Translations under genes and position numbers: made by a program
Part shown: positions 45,200-55,689 of the stretch, in pieces
Layout: each line of letters begins with the position of its first letter
How positions within the stretch are numbered: the first letter of the stretch is position 1
Notes under the pieces: generated by a model
Told to the model about the DNA's origin: nothing
Databases searched by the model: none
The model's input: only the letters and a program-made list of their open reading frames with translations
Origin: Brienomyrus brachyistius
Taxonomy: Eukaryota; Chordata; Actinopteri; Osteoglossiformes; Mormyridae
Direction of reading: 5' to 3'
Length of the DNA: 64,000 nucleotides
NCBI RefSeq assembly: GCF_023856365.1
Contig: NW_026042410.1
Location: 259,501-323,500, forward strand

Positions 45200-46430
45200 G
45201 CACTTCCATTATTATTACAGTTTCTACTGTCACTCTGTTGCTTTTCCTGGTGCTGGACTTTTGACAGATAAATACATTATTTGTTGCATTCAGTGACAAA
45301 AGATTGGTCTGTTTAACACCCTCAGTCTCCACCCTATGAGCCCCTTGTTGGCGGCAGAATCAGGAAGATGTCGGAGAAAGCAGAGGTAAAGTGAATAGTC
45401 ACCTCGACAATAATGTGGAAACCGCTAATGGTGATCATGCCTGTGTGGGTGAAATGGATCACCACAGTATAAGCGGATGATGATTATAGACGATTTTTCC
45501 CTTTTTCTTTATGTCTGTTTACCATCTAATAGGCATTTTTTTTCTTTGGGATGCGTCTAGGTCAGATACGACCAAAATATTTTTCTCATTTCAGAAGTGA
45601 AAAAAAATATTGCTCTCAGATTCTGTTCAGTTGTAGTTTTTTAAAATAATGTACCTTGATTTGTGTTTGTTTAAAATGCCATTACCTGTTGCTTACTGGG
45701 CCGCTGAAAATGTCTGGCCCAGCTAAATTTCTTGGTTTAAAAATCTGGCCCAACTACTTTCCAGACCTGGACTAGCCCTACTGAATCATACACTAATGTT
45801 ATTCTGTTATGTGGGCTGTTGTGATAGGGAGATTTGCTGGATGCTGCACGACGGGTGGTGTCCCTGCTGCAGAATGCCCTGTCTGAAGCAGCACCTAGAG
45901 ACAGTGAGGGTTGTTGTTATCACCTTAATATTGTATATACGCAATCTGTTATTTCTTAACTAATATAATTGTAAGGTATTCTTCTAATATATTGTGCACA
46001 GCCAACAAAAAAGAGAAAAATGCAAAACCAAAGGAAGGCTTTCTTTTCTCTTAAAAGTCTTTTTTCTAAACCAACTGAGAGTCAGTTAGAGGGGTGTTCA
46101 TTATCAGTATTGTTGCTGGCATTTCTGAAAATGTGCCAATTTTAGTCAAGTGGCTACTTTTCAAATGCAGTCCCTGGCCAAGATGAAGAAAGTTCATGAA
46201 GACTACATGATAATATTAAGCACTGACATAACAAACAACATTTTTTACATGCAAAATATACAGGAAATATACACTGCAACAGGCTAGGATAGACAAATAA
46301 CCAAATACACTTGCAAGCCTGACCACTTTAGACCCCAGATTAGAAAATTGGTGAATGAGCATATATTTTTTCCAAGTTTTGTTTTGCTTTCAAGTTCTCA
46401 CAAATAAAAAAAAAAAAAGATTTTCCCACT
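45200..46430. other. 3' flank of the Brachyury-like pseudogene, mostly unassigned
   Basis: The first part may be the old 3' UTR. An exon-like block at about 45828-45907 reads GDLLDAARRVVSLLQNALSE between an ag and a gt site; I cannot assign it. The text tgaaaatgtctggcccagct near 45706 looks like a dispersed repeat. Confidence 0.35.
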
Positions 46431-46489
46431 ATAGCCAGATCCAGTTTCTGTGGGGGGCGGGGGGGGGGGGTGACAATTTGTAGTAATAA

Positions 46490-47321
46490 CTATTTCCTGC
46501 TGAAAACCACTGGTAAACTATCCACATGTCTCTGAATATCTGTGAGTCCCGAGACCTCCATGACAGATAGATATAAGTTGCTAGTGTTGATCGGCAGGAA
46601 ATCTTCTCCAAAGCCCCACCACCACCTCACACCAATCCACCCAGGGTTTACTCCAAATAAATTTGCTGGTAATACAAACCGGATCAACTTGTGGTTTGTG
46701 TCCACGTGTACTAGAGACAAAGGCCCTGGTACATTCTGCGTACAACACAGCCAAGACTTGACAACCTTTATATGATGCGCATGGAATCAACCCTATGCAT
46801 GGAGGCTGCAACTCTTCTCCACCGAACCCTGTAGCCCATTGACTGCAGCCTGCATTGACTATCCTGTAGCCTGCATTTGGTAGATCATTCTTGACAGAAG
46901 AAACCAAATTGTCAAGTTCCCTAACACAGAGCTCATACTCTTTTATTCTTCTTAAGATTGTTCTTCTTGAAACACCCATCAGTGTGGCTATGCAAGGCAC
47001 AGGAAGTTGAGTATGGAGCATTTCTTTCAAACATTGTTCTTCAATCAAAATCTTGGGTCGTCTATTGGTGGCAGCGACTTCCTGTGTGACACATGGGGCT
47101 GGACGTTCCAGATGTGCCCTCACAAGGTCAAAGAGCTCTTGCAAAGCCAGGGTGATAGCAGGAGGTACTTCAATGTGATTAGACAGGGCCTGCAGAAGAT
47201 ACAGCTCCTGATGACAAAGGAACTCCAGGTAATCCAAATTTAGTGGAGTCGCGCTGAATCCTATTTCTATTTTATGCAGAAGACTTTCGAGAAGGTGGTA
47301 TCTGAGCTGTTCACAGAACAA
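46490..47321 (-). pseudogene. decayed integrase-core-domain protein (multicopy fish family)
   Basis: Minus strand from 47321: FCEQLRYHLLESLLHKIEIG, LDYLEFLCHQELYLLQALSN, a basic linker, then LKEMLHTQLPVPCIATLMGV and SRRTILRRIKEYEL (helix-turn-helix). It continues in a second frame with LQSMGYRVRWRRVAASMHRV and LGCVVRRMY, and in a third with PLSLVHVDTNHKLIRF. The D in HVDTNHK is the expected first catalytic Asp of the rve integrase core. At least two frameshifts occur, and the remaining catalytic residues are lost after about 46640. I recognise the order from abundant fish integrase-core proteins; it is a transposon-derived pseudogene. Confidence 0.7.
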
Positions 47322-47324
47322 ATT

Positions 47325-47800
47325 ATAGTTAATGAGGTGTCAAGATCTTGTCTCTGATCCACACACTAGGCCTACCATTCAAAAGTTTTAATTATGAAAA
47401 TGAAATGTTTTTGTTTTGTGAGGTGCTTGTTCATGTATGATGATGTAGTGGCTGCTCTGTTTGACCGTGGTAAACCTTTTCACAAACAATATAAGTGAAG
47501 AAGTATGACATTAGATCTAAGGACCAGAGTATAATAAAGTTAAATAAAATCCATCAAAAACACTTACTCAGTGGAGATTCCAATGTAGTAGGCAGACAAC
47601 TTTATGGCTTTAATAATGAGTGTATTTAGCAGCTACAAGGACAAAAGATATTATAAACCTCTCCATTTTAATGCTAATTTAATAAACATTAACAGATAGC
47701 ACTTAAGGTGGTTTCGCCTATAGTCTGCTAACACTAACCCGAGAACTAATATCTGAGGAGCGTTCTTCCCAGGATTTGAATTTATTAAATTGGCTTTGTG
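47325..47800. other. unassigned
   Basis: Upstream (minus-strand) flank of the integrase-type pseudogene; AT-rich, nothing recognised. Confidence 0.35.
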
Positions 47801-47884
47801 ATGTTGTATTAAGAAATTTTATTCACAATGCAATTTACCGTACATTGGCCCATTCTTTTATATACGGTAAGACGAAGCGGGAAA

Positions 47885-48070
47885 TTCGAGCGAGCGAGTG
47901 CTGTGCAGACGCGAGCGCGTAGAGGGGATGGGTTTTCAGCACTCGAGCACACGCACGCGCGTGGTTCGACTTTTGGCCCTAATTTAACGGCGAGCGAGTG
48001 AGTGAGTGCTGTGCAATCGCGAGCGCGTAGAGAGCATGGATTTTCTGTTTTTATGCGCACGACTTTTGGC
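47885..48070. repeat. imperfect tandem duplication of about 115 bp
   Basis: cgagcgagtgctgtgcagac...gcgagcgcgtagag and cgagcgagtgagtgagtgctgtgc...gcgagcgcgtagag, each followed by an atgg-ttttc segment, cgcacg and gacttttggc-ctaatttaac. Confidence 0.7.
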
Positions 48071-48210
48071 ACTAATTTAACGCCATAGAAATGTGTGTTT
48101 AAAAGGGGAGGAGATCGGGTTGCAGCGCTGGTGTGAGCGGTTTCTCCGGGCAGTTCGCTCGAGGCTAACGTGGCTTTGGGAACGTGGTGTACCCGTCACC
48201 CATGCCAGGG

Positions 48211-48335
48211 AAGAAATCAAAACCGAAATGCTAGGAATATGGACTTCATCTTACGTCAAGCGTTTTCCCCTCCATTGACGCCCATAAAGAAAAGGCTTAA
48301 AGTCCATATTCCTAGCATTTCGGTTTTGATTTCTT
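48211..48335. repeat. perfect 36-bp inverted repeat with 53-nt loop
   Basis: Arm 48211-48246 starts aagaaatcaaaaccgaaatg and ends ggaatatggactt. Arm 48300-48335 is its exact reverse complement. The loop is 48247-48299. The RNA would fold into a long perfect hairpin. Confidence 0.95.
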
Positions 48336-48599
48336 GTCAGGTAAATCTTTATGGCCAGATACATTCGCGAGAAATTTGGTGATTTGTGGTGACTGTTTTA
48401 ATACATTAAGTTGCGTTACGCATTTTCACATTAAGCGTTTTAGAATGTCCCGTGGCAGGTATCCCCTTCTATTGCCCTAGGGAGGGTTGTAACCCTCGTC
48501 TGTATATTAATAAAGAATAATCCTTCTATTCCTGTCTCATGTATCTGGACCTCCCCAGCAATTTAACGAAATTTGGTGGCAGCGGTTACAAGTGAACCC

Positions 48600-49026
48600 G
48601 TTTAAGTTTAGCGCTCATACTTCCGTCCATATGTTTAAGACCCACCTTGGCTGACTTAGCTGACATGTCCTGATTTCATAATCTTCAAATTTGTAATCTT
48701 TTCTCCTTCATCTAACTCCATGTTTTTAACTTCTTGTCATTTTCTTGCCGTTTGACTCATAGAAAATTATCAGACTTAAATGACACGTCAGCCTGTGCAG
48801 ACAGCGATTTCAATGTTTTAATAAATTGGCCAGCAGGTGGGGGCAGTGCTCAATTTCATTAATGCCATTCAGAAAACTTTCAGGCTTTATGTCTTAATGA
48901 ACAGCCTAGAAAAGGACAAAGCATTATATTACTGATGCATACAGCAGATCCCCAACTCAGGCTGTGTTGCATATTCTTAACAGTGCTACAGTATGTTCAC
49001 ACAGCCAGTACAAACAAACTTGCAAG
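48600..49026. other. unassigned
   Basis: Follows the primer-binding-site-like motif. No gag-like frame or other gene recognised. Confidence 0.35.
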
Positions 49027-49034
49027 ATCTAGAC

Positions 49035-49339
49035 CAGGGGTCACCAACCTTTTTAAAACGGAGAGCTACTTCACGGGTACTGAGCCATACGAAGTTTGAT
49101 ATCAGTTTTAAACGCCCTCCTAAACATGTCTAAACTTCATGCATGATAAACATGTTTTAAATGCTTTTTTATATTCAATTTCAAATCTATATAAATGCAA
49201 ATGTGATAGATTAGAAACAGGACAAAATAAAATTTTAGATGATGTTCGCTGGTGAGTTGTGCTATTTTATAGAACAGGTCCACGGGCAACTCATGTGGTC
49301 ATTGGGGGCATCCTTGGGGCACCATGTTGGTGACCCCTT
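49035..49339. mobile_element. hAT-type MITE with perfect 8-bp target duplication
   Basis: Begins CAGGGGTCACCAAC and ends GTTGGTGACCCCTT. Flanked by ATCTAGAC at 49027-49034 and 49340-49347. 305 bp, non-coding. Confidence 0.88.
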
Positions 49340-49595
49340 ATCTAGACCTACCACATCAGGTAGGAAGGTGCCTATTTCTACCAACTATTCAGACCATCAG
49401 ACCCAAACCATACATTCAGTCATGCACAGGCACTCCACCAGAGGGCTCTACATTCTGTCCTACATCTGCTCACCTGTTAGACCCACACTCAGTCTCCATC
49501 CTGATTTCTACCTACTACTCGGACTATCTCACCAAAACCAGTCCTGTGGCCTGTTCTATGAAGCGGGGTTACTGGCTTATTGGGGAAACTTGTCG

Positions 49596-49760
49596 GATTT
49601 CTTGATCGGGACCTTCAACTGCTCTGCCATAGAGAGCATCCTAACATGCTGCCTTACGGTCTGGTATGCGGGCTGCTGGTGGCCTCCTACCGCTCTGCCA
49701 TAGAGAGCATCCTAACATACGGCCTTACGGTGTGGTATTCGGGCTGCTGGTGGCCTCTAT
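49596..49760 (+). mobile_element. Rex-like LINE scrap with a 71-bp tandem duplication
   Basis: Two consecutive copies of gctctgccatagagagcatc...ctgctggtggcctc, 71 bp apart (49621 and 49692). Each translates as SAIESILT-C/YGLTVWY-GCWWP, the 'IESILT..LTVWY' motif near the C-terminus of Rex-like LINE reverse transcriptases. Confidence 0.65.
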
Positions 49761-50104
49761 GACTTTTTTTGTAGACAGTCCATCTGTGTGGTGCTGTTTG
49801 CACGAATTGTTTTGGGAAATGCACTTACAGTTTTGCAGATGTTAAGGGTGATTCCAGAAATGCATCAAAGCAACTGAGGAACTGCAATGTCACTGTACAG
49901 TTACTTATAATGGGCGCCAATGTAATGTGTAGAGTGGCAAATAAACTGATTCACCATTTACTCTCATGTACATCACTTAAAATGCTTGTTTTAAATGCAA
50001 ATGTGTGAATGTAAATCTAAGCAGTAAAGCTACAATTTACATTCTGTTTGCATGGTGGAAAGAACATTTAATCTGCCTTTTAAGTGTGATTAGAAGATCT
50101 AATG

Positions 50105-50332
50105 CCTGTGTGCTTGTAATAAGATGGTCGCTGGTTCAAACCCAGCCACAGCACATCTCTGCGTCCTTGAGCGAGGCCCTTAACCCCCAGCTCACTGGGC
50201 ATCACTATGGGTGGCTGCCCTTCGCAGACAACTTACTCTGTTTACTCTAAAAAAAAGAGAGCAAGTTGAGAGAGAAGTTAAGACAATTTCTCCACAGGGA
50301 CCAATAAAGTATCAATTATTATTACTGTATGA
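50105..50332 (+). repeat. tRNA-derived SINE of a different family
   Basis: B-box-like ctggttcaaacccagccaca, then cttgagcgaggcccttaacc and a tail ccacagggaccaataaagta. This resembles fish SINEs with an RTE-like tail. It has no (ATGG)n end and differs from the main SINE family here. Confidence 0.6.
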
Positions 50333-50574
50333 GAGACTGTCTAATATCAGATAGATAACAGACTCATACTGTGCTGAGCTTGTCTGAGAGAGATGATTAG
50401 CAAATGCTCTCCCACAGTATCTCAGCACTCTGTACAAAGAACTTTATATGCTCAGTATCTGCTCCTGTTTATCTAATTGTTCTCATTTTAACTGGATGTT
50501 AAGGAGTAAATTAATAAACGTCATGTAAGTGCACATTAAAATGCTTTTTCACTGTTACTTAAGTTCCCATGTGA

Positions 50575-50704
50575 ACAGCCAATCAGATCAGCCTGATGTG
50601 TGTCTCTCTGTTTCCTCTCTGTTTCCTGCCCTTTCATCCCGACCACGACCATGATCTCTCACTTAGCAGCAGAGCAGTTTATTCTAAACAGTGGAAGCAC
50701 AAAA
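50575..50704 (+). promoter_or_regulatory. proximal promoter region of the NITR-like gene (tentative)
   Basis: A CCAAT box (agccaatcagatca, about 50578-50591) lies roughly 120 bp upstream of the start codon, followed by pyrimidine-rich text. No clear TATA box. Assignment by position only. Confidence 0.35.
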
Positions 50705-51424
50705 ATGTTCAGACTCTTTGGTCTTCTCATTTTCATTAGTAAGGCCCTATAATATAAATTATTTTGGGATTTTAATATTTTCATTTATCTGTATGATGTG
50801 ATCAGTGGAATTTGGCCATTTAATCTGCATCATAGTTAATAGTTATTTAGATTACTATTATATGTCTTATTTGATTATGATTTTTTTTGTTTTTCTGTTT
50901 TTGCAGACACTGCACTGACTACAGATGTTGTTCAGCCCAGTCACCTGATGAGGGTTCAGCTTGGAGACAGTGTGACCCTGACATGCTTCTGTCAAGGAGA
51001 AACAACTTTTGTTACTTTGTTTAAGCAAGCTGTTGGTCGGAAGCCCCAGCCCATGGCGAAAGCACTTCTCTACGTACCTGGTGAATTTTACAAGGAATAT
51101 AAAAGCATAAAACGTTACTCCTTACTGAATGCAGAGGGGAGTTTTAACCTCACTATTTCTAACGTGGAGCCGTCAGATTCTGCAGTGTATTATTGTGCTG
51201 CTGTGTTTCTTCATGAGGTCACCTTCGGGAATGGAACCTTTGTCATAATCACAGGTAAATGAGATTCCAACTATTTTCATATTTGCTTTATTATAATGTC
51301 AGTAAGATTATTCCCTGCAAAATAATTTTGACAGTTTAGTTGTTTGTCAATATAAAATTAGCAAAGATACCTTATTGTCTGCTTTGTTCCATAAATGTTT
51401 TTCTAAACATCAAACAAAAATCAT

Positions 51425-51459
<35 letters not shown>

Positions 51460-54400
51460 CAATTTGTTGCATTTTGCTTGCTGTCAGCCAAAAGCCTAAC
51501 CTTCTCTTTATACAGATGTTAATGTTACACATTGCAGCCTCTTTAAAACAAATAACATAAAAAAATGTTTGAGTTGTTATATACAGTATAGGACTGTGCA
51601 AAAATCTTAAGCAACAAAAGAAAATTATTTTTGACGTTATTTATCTGAGCAGTCAGTGTGTATTCACTCTGAAAAAAAAAATGCATGATTTAACATATGA
51701 ACTAGGGATGTGCACCATTCAGAACTGATTTGAGAATGAAATTCTCAAATACGTATCCTAAAATTCAGGATTTTGAATACATATATGAACTTAAATTTCA
51801 GTTCATTTTGTTAATCTGAATTACATTTGAATTGTGGTTGAAAACAGGTTGTGGCATTGAAATTTATATTTGAATTTAAAGAAGAAGAACGAAAAAGGGT
51901 TTGGATTCAAATTCAAGTTCATATACGTACTGTAGGTGTAGCTTTTAACTAAAATATGAACTTTAATTTAAATATGAATTATACATAAACACATTAACAT
52001 TGTTATACATCATTGTTATAAAAATGTCGTTTTGTAAAGAATGAAATAATGCAACATTTGAAGTGTCACCTAAAATAATAATTATACTGTCATTTTGTGC
52101 ACCATGGTGGATCTGCTCATAGGAAGAGCTGAGTGTCTCTCCTTAAAAGTCAGTGTTGGCTGCAGTGACGGCAGTTTCTAACCTAAGAAACGTCCCAAAC
52201 ACTTTTCCTGCATCAAAAGTCAAACTAGTCCCTATTCCTGCCATGAAAGGTTCACATAATGTCACCGATACCTGAACCAACCATGTTTATCAGAGGATGC
52301 CAACCCTTTGGCTGCAGCTTTCTCTGCACACGCTGAGAGAGTCTTCAGTGTAGCAGGAAAAGATTTCAGGCCAGAAGATTGCAAATTAAATCATGAAACC
52401 TTTGAAGATATTATGCTGAATAAATGTAATAATAATGAAAAATTAGCAATGTGTATTGGAATAAAGCATAATTGTATTTGCCATGACGTTTTGCTTTTCG
52501 CTGTAGTGCTATGGTTGAACGGAAAAACTTACTTTTGTGTGCATAAGAAAATAAATAGGAGGAACTACGAAACCAAGTAATTCCTTTTACTATGTATACT
52601 TTTTCTTTAATGTTAAAAGATAGACAAACTAGTAATGGGCAAACAGCTCTTCGGCTCTTGAATTAAATTATGCAGGTACTACAGCAAAATGCTCAAAAAT
52701 ACCAAAACACATCAAGAGCTAAATATGCAAAAACAATAAATACCTTCCTGTGGAAAAGGGGCAACATAAACCAAATGTAAAGTCACGAAAATCATGAAAA
52801 TATAAAGTACACTTTACACACTTCATTTCTTTGAATTGAAATTAATTATATTCATCTACCTTCATACATTAATACAAGACATTATATGATTATAATGTTT
52901 GTTATTATCATATAATTTTTATTTAGGTATTATGTAGGTGCAGTTAATGTATAGTGTTACCTGATATATACTAATAAGCAGTAATACAATAAAAAGAGAG
53001 AAGAATGTCAGCTGTTCTCCAAGAAGTTACTGATTTCTTGGATGGCTAGAAGAACATCGATTCAGTTCCCAAAAATCTGTAAGAACAATTTTTGAGGATC
53101 TGTATTTTCCATTGTTATTCTCAAAGGGCTGTCATCATGACTATTTTGCTTTTCAGGTAAAGACTCCAACAGCAGGACTGTGGTACAGCAGCCTGTGTCT
53201 GACACATTGCAGCCAGGAGACTCTGTGAGCCTGCAGTGTATGATAGAGACTGGGAGCTGTGCAGGAGAACACAGTGTTTACTGGTTCAGACATGGATCAG
53301 GAGAATCCCTTCCTGGAGTCATTTACAGCCATGGAAACAGCAGTGATGAGTGTGAGAAGAGCCCTGAGGCTGGATCTCCTACACGGAGCTGCGTCTACAG
53401 CCTCCCCAAGGGGAACCTCAGCCTCTCCGATGCTGGGACTTACTACTGCGCTGTGGCCATGTGTGGGGAGATGCTGTTTGGGAACGGCACATAGCTGGAT
53501 ATAGATGGTAACACCCAGTGTGGGGAGATGCTGTTTGGGAACGGCACACAGCTGGATATAGATGGTAGCACCCAGTGTGGAGAGTATATCTGCTTCAAAG
53601 TTTTATTTAGCTTATTCTGCTATTAAGACATTTATTTCTTTTTTTAATGTAATGAATTTTCTAATTTAAGTGCTTAAATTAAATTACACAGATGTTAATT
53701 TAATAATTATCCATCCATCCATCCATTTTCCAAACCGCTTATCCTATTGGGTCGCGGGGGGTCCGGAGCCTAATTTAATAATTATTTCAAATATTAATAT
53801 CCATCCATCCATCCATTTTCCAAACCGCTTATCCTATTGGGTCGCGGGGGGTCCGGAGCCTAATTTAATAATTATTTCAAATATTAATATAAATTGTTAA
53901 AATGCAAAATACTAGAAGTTCATGTTAAAAATGGACTATTTACAAAACAACTGCTGTAATGTGTTATCGATTTGATCTTTAACTAATGTAATGTAAGCAA
54001 ATGGGAAATGTGTCTCTATATCATTATGCTGAAATCTATCTCTTTGTTACAGGCTTTCAGAAGCTGCTGGATCCTCTTCACTCTGGCTTGCTGATAGTTT
54101 TATCTTGCAGCATTATTCTGAACGTTGCTCTCATTTGTATAAGATGTAAACTGACCTGTACACACTGTGCAGGTACGCTGCCCGGCTTTATGCACTCAGA
54201 AGGACAAAATGTAGATTTTAACAAATTATAGAAATATAAAATTGTTTTATGATAGATAACATTTTCATATTAAAACCACTCTTGCAGGTAATACAGTTTT
54301 AAAATCCATTATTAAATCTCACCTTATTTATATAAACCTTTTTGTACTGTAAGATTTACATTTTTGTATTATATCTTTCATATTTTGCAAAATCTATTGA

Positions 54401-54988
54401 AATATACATGTTGCAATAAGTTGCATATCAATAACTTTTATTACCAAGATCTCCTTTATAGCAATTTTATTATATATGATATATGAGAACAAATGACACG
54501 TATCCAAACATGCACACTTAAATTGACAGAAGTCATTTTTACTTTCATTTTTGAGACAAAAAGGATGTTGATTGCTTGAAAATTCGGAATGTTATCTGAC
54601 CACGGTATGATACCGTGCGAAATTAAATAATATATTGATGTGTTATATATTTTAAACAGATGAAAAGAACAGTGATATATCAAAAGTGGAATGGTCACGC
54701 AAGCAAGTATGTAATAAATATTTCAAATTACAAATCGTCAGTAAAACAAATGAACCTCAGACTGATTTCCATCCTGGGATCAGCATTTTAAGTGCTATTT
54801 GTGAAAATAGGTAATAGCAAACCGATTTGATCCATCCAATTCTGCCATCTTTGTCTCCACAGTGCCATGACGAGGACACACTGAATTACGCTGCCCTGAA
54901 CCTTAAGAAGCCAAAACCCAGGAGACAGAAGAAAGACGGGAATAATGACACTCTGTATTCTGACCTCCGCTACAGAGATTATGAATAA
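50705..54988 (+). CDS. nitr: novel immune-type receptor (NITR)-like ITIM receptor, stop in Ig exon 2
   Basis: Six exons: 50705-50742 leader (MFRLFGLLIFI); 50907-51254 V domain 1 (VQLGDSVTLTC ... EPSDSAVYYC ... FGNGTFVIITG); 53159-53508 V domain 2 (PGDSVSLQC ... HSVYWFRHGSGESLPGVIYS ... LSDAGTYYC ... LFGNGT); 54053-54172 transmembrane (SGLLIVLSCSIILNVALICI then RCK); 54660-54706; and 54863-54988 tail with LNYAAL (ITIM) and TLYSDL (ITIM/ITSM-like), stop TAA 54986. Phases agree throughout. Two V-type domains with joining-like FGNGT motifs and a cytoplasmic ITIM are the NITR signature; NITRs are surface receptors that inhibit through SHP-type phosphatases. Oddities: V1 lacks the canonical core Trp (LFKQ). 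V2 carries TAG (53492-53494) where Gln is expected, so the standard message would encode a soluble two-domain form unless the stop is bypassed. It could be a pseudogene. Confidence 0.82.
51426..51460. repeat. (ATT)n microsatellite in intron 2
   Basis: About 11 trinucleotide copies; source of spurious I- and Y-rich frames. Confidence 0.9.
51585..51690. mobile_element. Tc1-like terminal fragment in NITR intron 2
   Basis: ggactgtgcaaaaatcttaa then gcaacaaaagaaaattattt resembles the end of fish Tc1-like elements. No coding remains. Confidence 0.45.
51705..52625 (+). mobile_element. hAT transposon remnant in NITR intron 2
   Basis: Begins near ctagggatgtgcaccattc. 52300-52450 (+) reads NPLAAAFSAHAERVFSVAGK then DFRPEDCKLNHETFEDIM, the C-terminal dimerisation region of hAT transposases. 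The rest of the transposase is absent and no target duplication could be fixed. Confidence 0.65.
53462..53590 (+). repeat. 57-bp tandem duplication of the joining-like end of V domain 2
   Basis: tgtggggagatgctgtttgg ... gatggtRacacccag occurs at 53462 and 53519, with a third partial start at 53576. Both complete copies contain the exon end and a gt donor. Copy 1 has acatag (stop), copy 2 acacag (Gln). Because copy 1 is read first, choosing the second donor does not remove the stop. Confidence 0.93.
53706..53892. repeat. 92-bp duplication with two SINE-tail scraps
   Basis: Two copies of an approximately 60-bp SINE tail (minus strand: (ccat)n, ttttccaaaccgcttatcct, gggtcgcggggggtccggag) alternate with taatttaataattatttcaa. 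It looks like a tandem duplication after a short SINE insertion in NITR intron 3. Confidence 0.85.
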
Positions 54989-54989
54989 A

Positions 54990-55560
54990 GATGCTTCTCA
55001 TTCATGTCAGTCACACAGAGTGTTCAGGGTGTAGCTTTAATAATGTTCAGAGGAGGGCAGGGGAGCCAGTGCTTCTGAGACTGAATCACGGGATTTTACG
55101 GAGCACCGGTGCTGAGTTTGGTGTCAGTGTGTTTGGGGCGCATTTTTACTGGAAGTGCAAATGTTCAAGCCAGACTGGGGGCTGAGGGAGGGGGAGAGGG
55201 GAGCCACAGAGATTATTTCTTCATGGCATGGGGGGGAATAAGCGGCTTTAATGTTGTGGAAAGGCTGAGTTGCTGCAATCAGTTCTTTGATGTCACACAT
55301 GCTTACTTGTCTCCCTTGTGTACCATGCTGAATGGTTTGGGGCAAACGCACAGGGACTGATCGATTATATTAAACAGATGAAAGAAACTGAATGAAAATT
55401 TCAAGTGTTCTTAAATTACGTTTTTCATTTAATTGTGTGTTCTGGATGTATTTTTGAGTATATACATGTACCTGTATATGTACCTGTATATATACCTGTG
55501 TCGTTAATAACGATGTGGATAATTAAGAAAGAGGAGTTTTGTTTCTTGCTCCCTGTCTTG
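54990..55560. other. 3' flank of the NITR-like gene
   Basis: An aataaa signal overlaps the stop codon (about 54984-54989), and no stronger downstream signal was fixed. Otherwise unassigned. Confidence 0.4.
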
Positions 55561-55574
55561 TTACTTGGCTCACA

Positions 55575-55684
55575 AACATACACACACATAGACACACACA
55601 CAAACATACACAGACACACAAACACACACACACATAGACACACACACACACAAACACACATGCACACATGCACACACACACACT
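55575..55684. repeat. (CA)n microsatellite
   Basis: Interrupted acacac tract. Long H/T- or V/C-rich open frames across it on both strands are artefacts. Confidence 0.92.
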
Positions 55685-55689
55685 GCTAC

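Larger units (their letters stand above)
47802..48590 (+). mobile_element. LTR/leader-like sequence ending at a primer-binding-site-like motif
   Basis: Near 48509 an aataaag polyA-type signal precedes cctgtctcatgtatctggac and then atttggtggcagcggtta at 48571. 'TTTGGTGGCAGCGG' after a U5-like stretch is typical of a retroelement primer-binding site with its leader. The upstream boundary (about 47802) is a guess. No gag follows. Confidence 0.35.

Noticed and set aside
45828..45907. GDLLDAARRVVSLLQNALSE block as an exon of a named gene
   Set aside because: It has plausible splice edges but is too short and without a family match; mentioned only within the unassigned flank.
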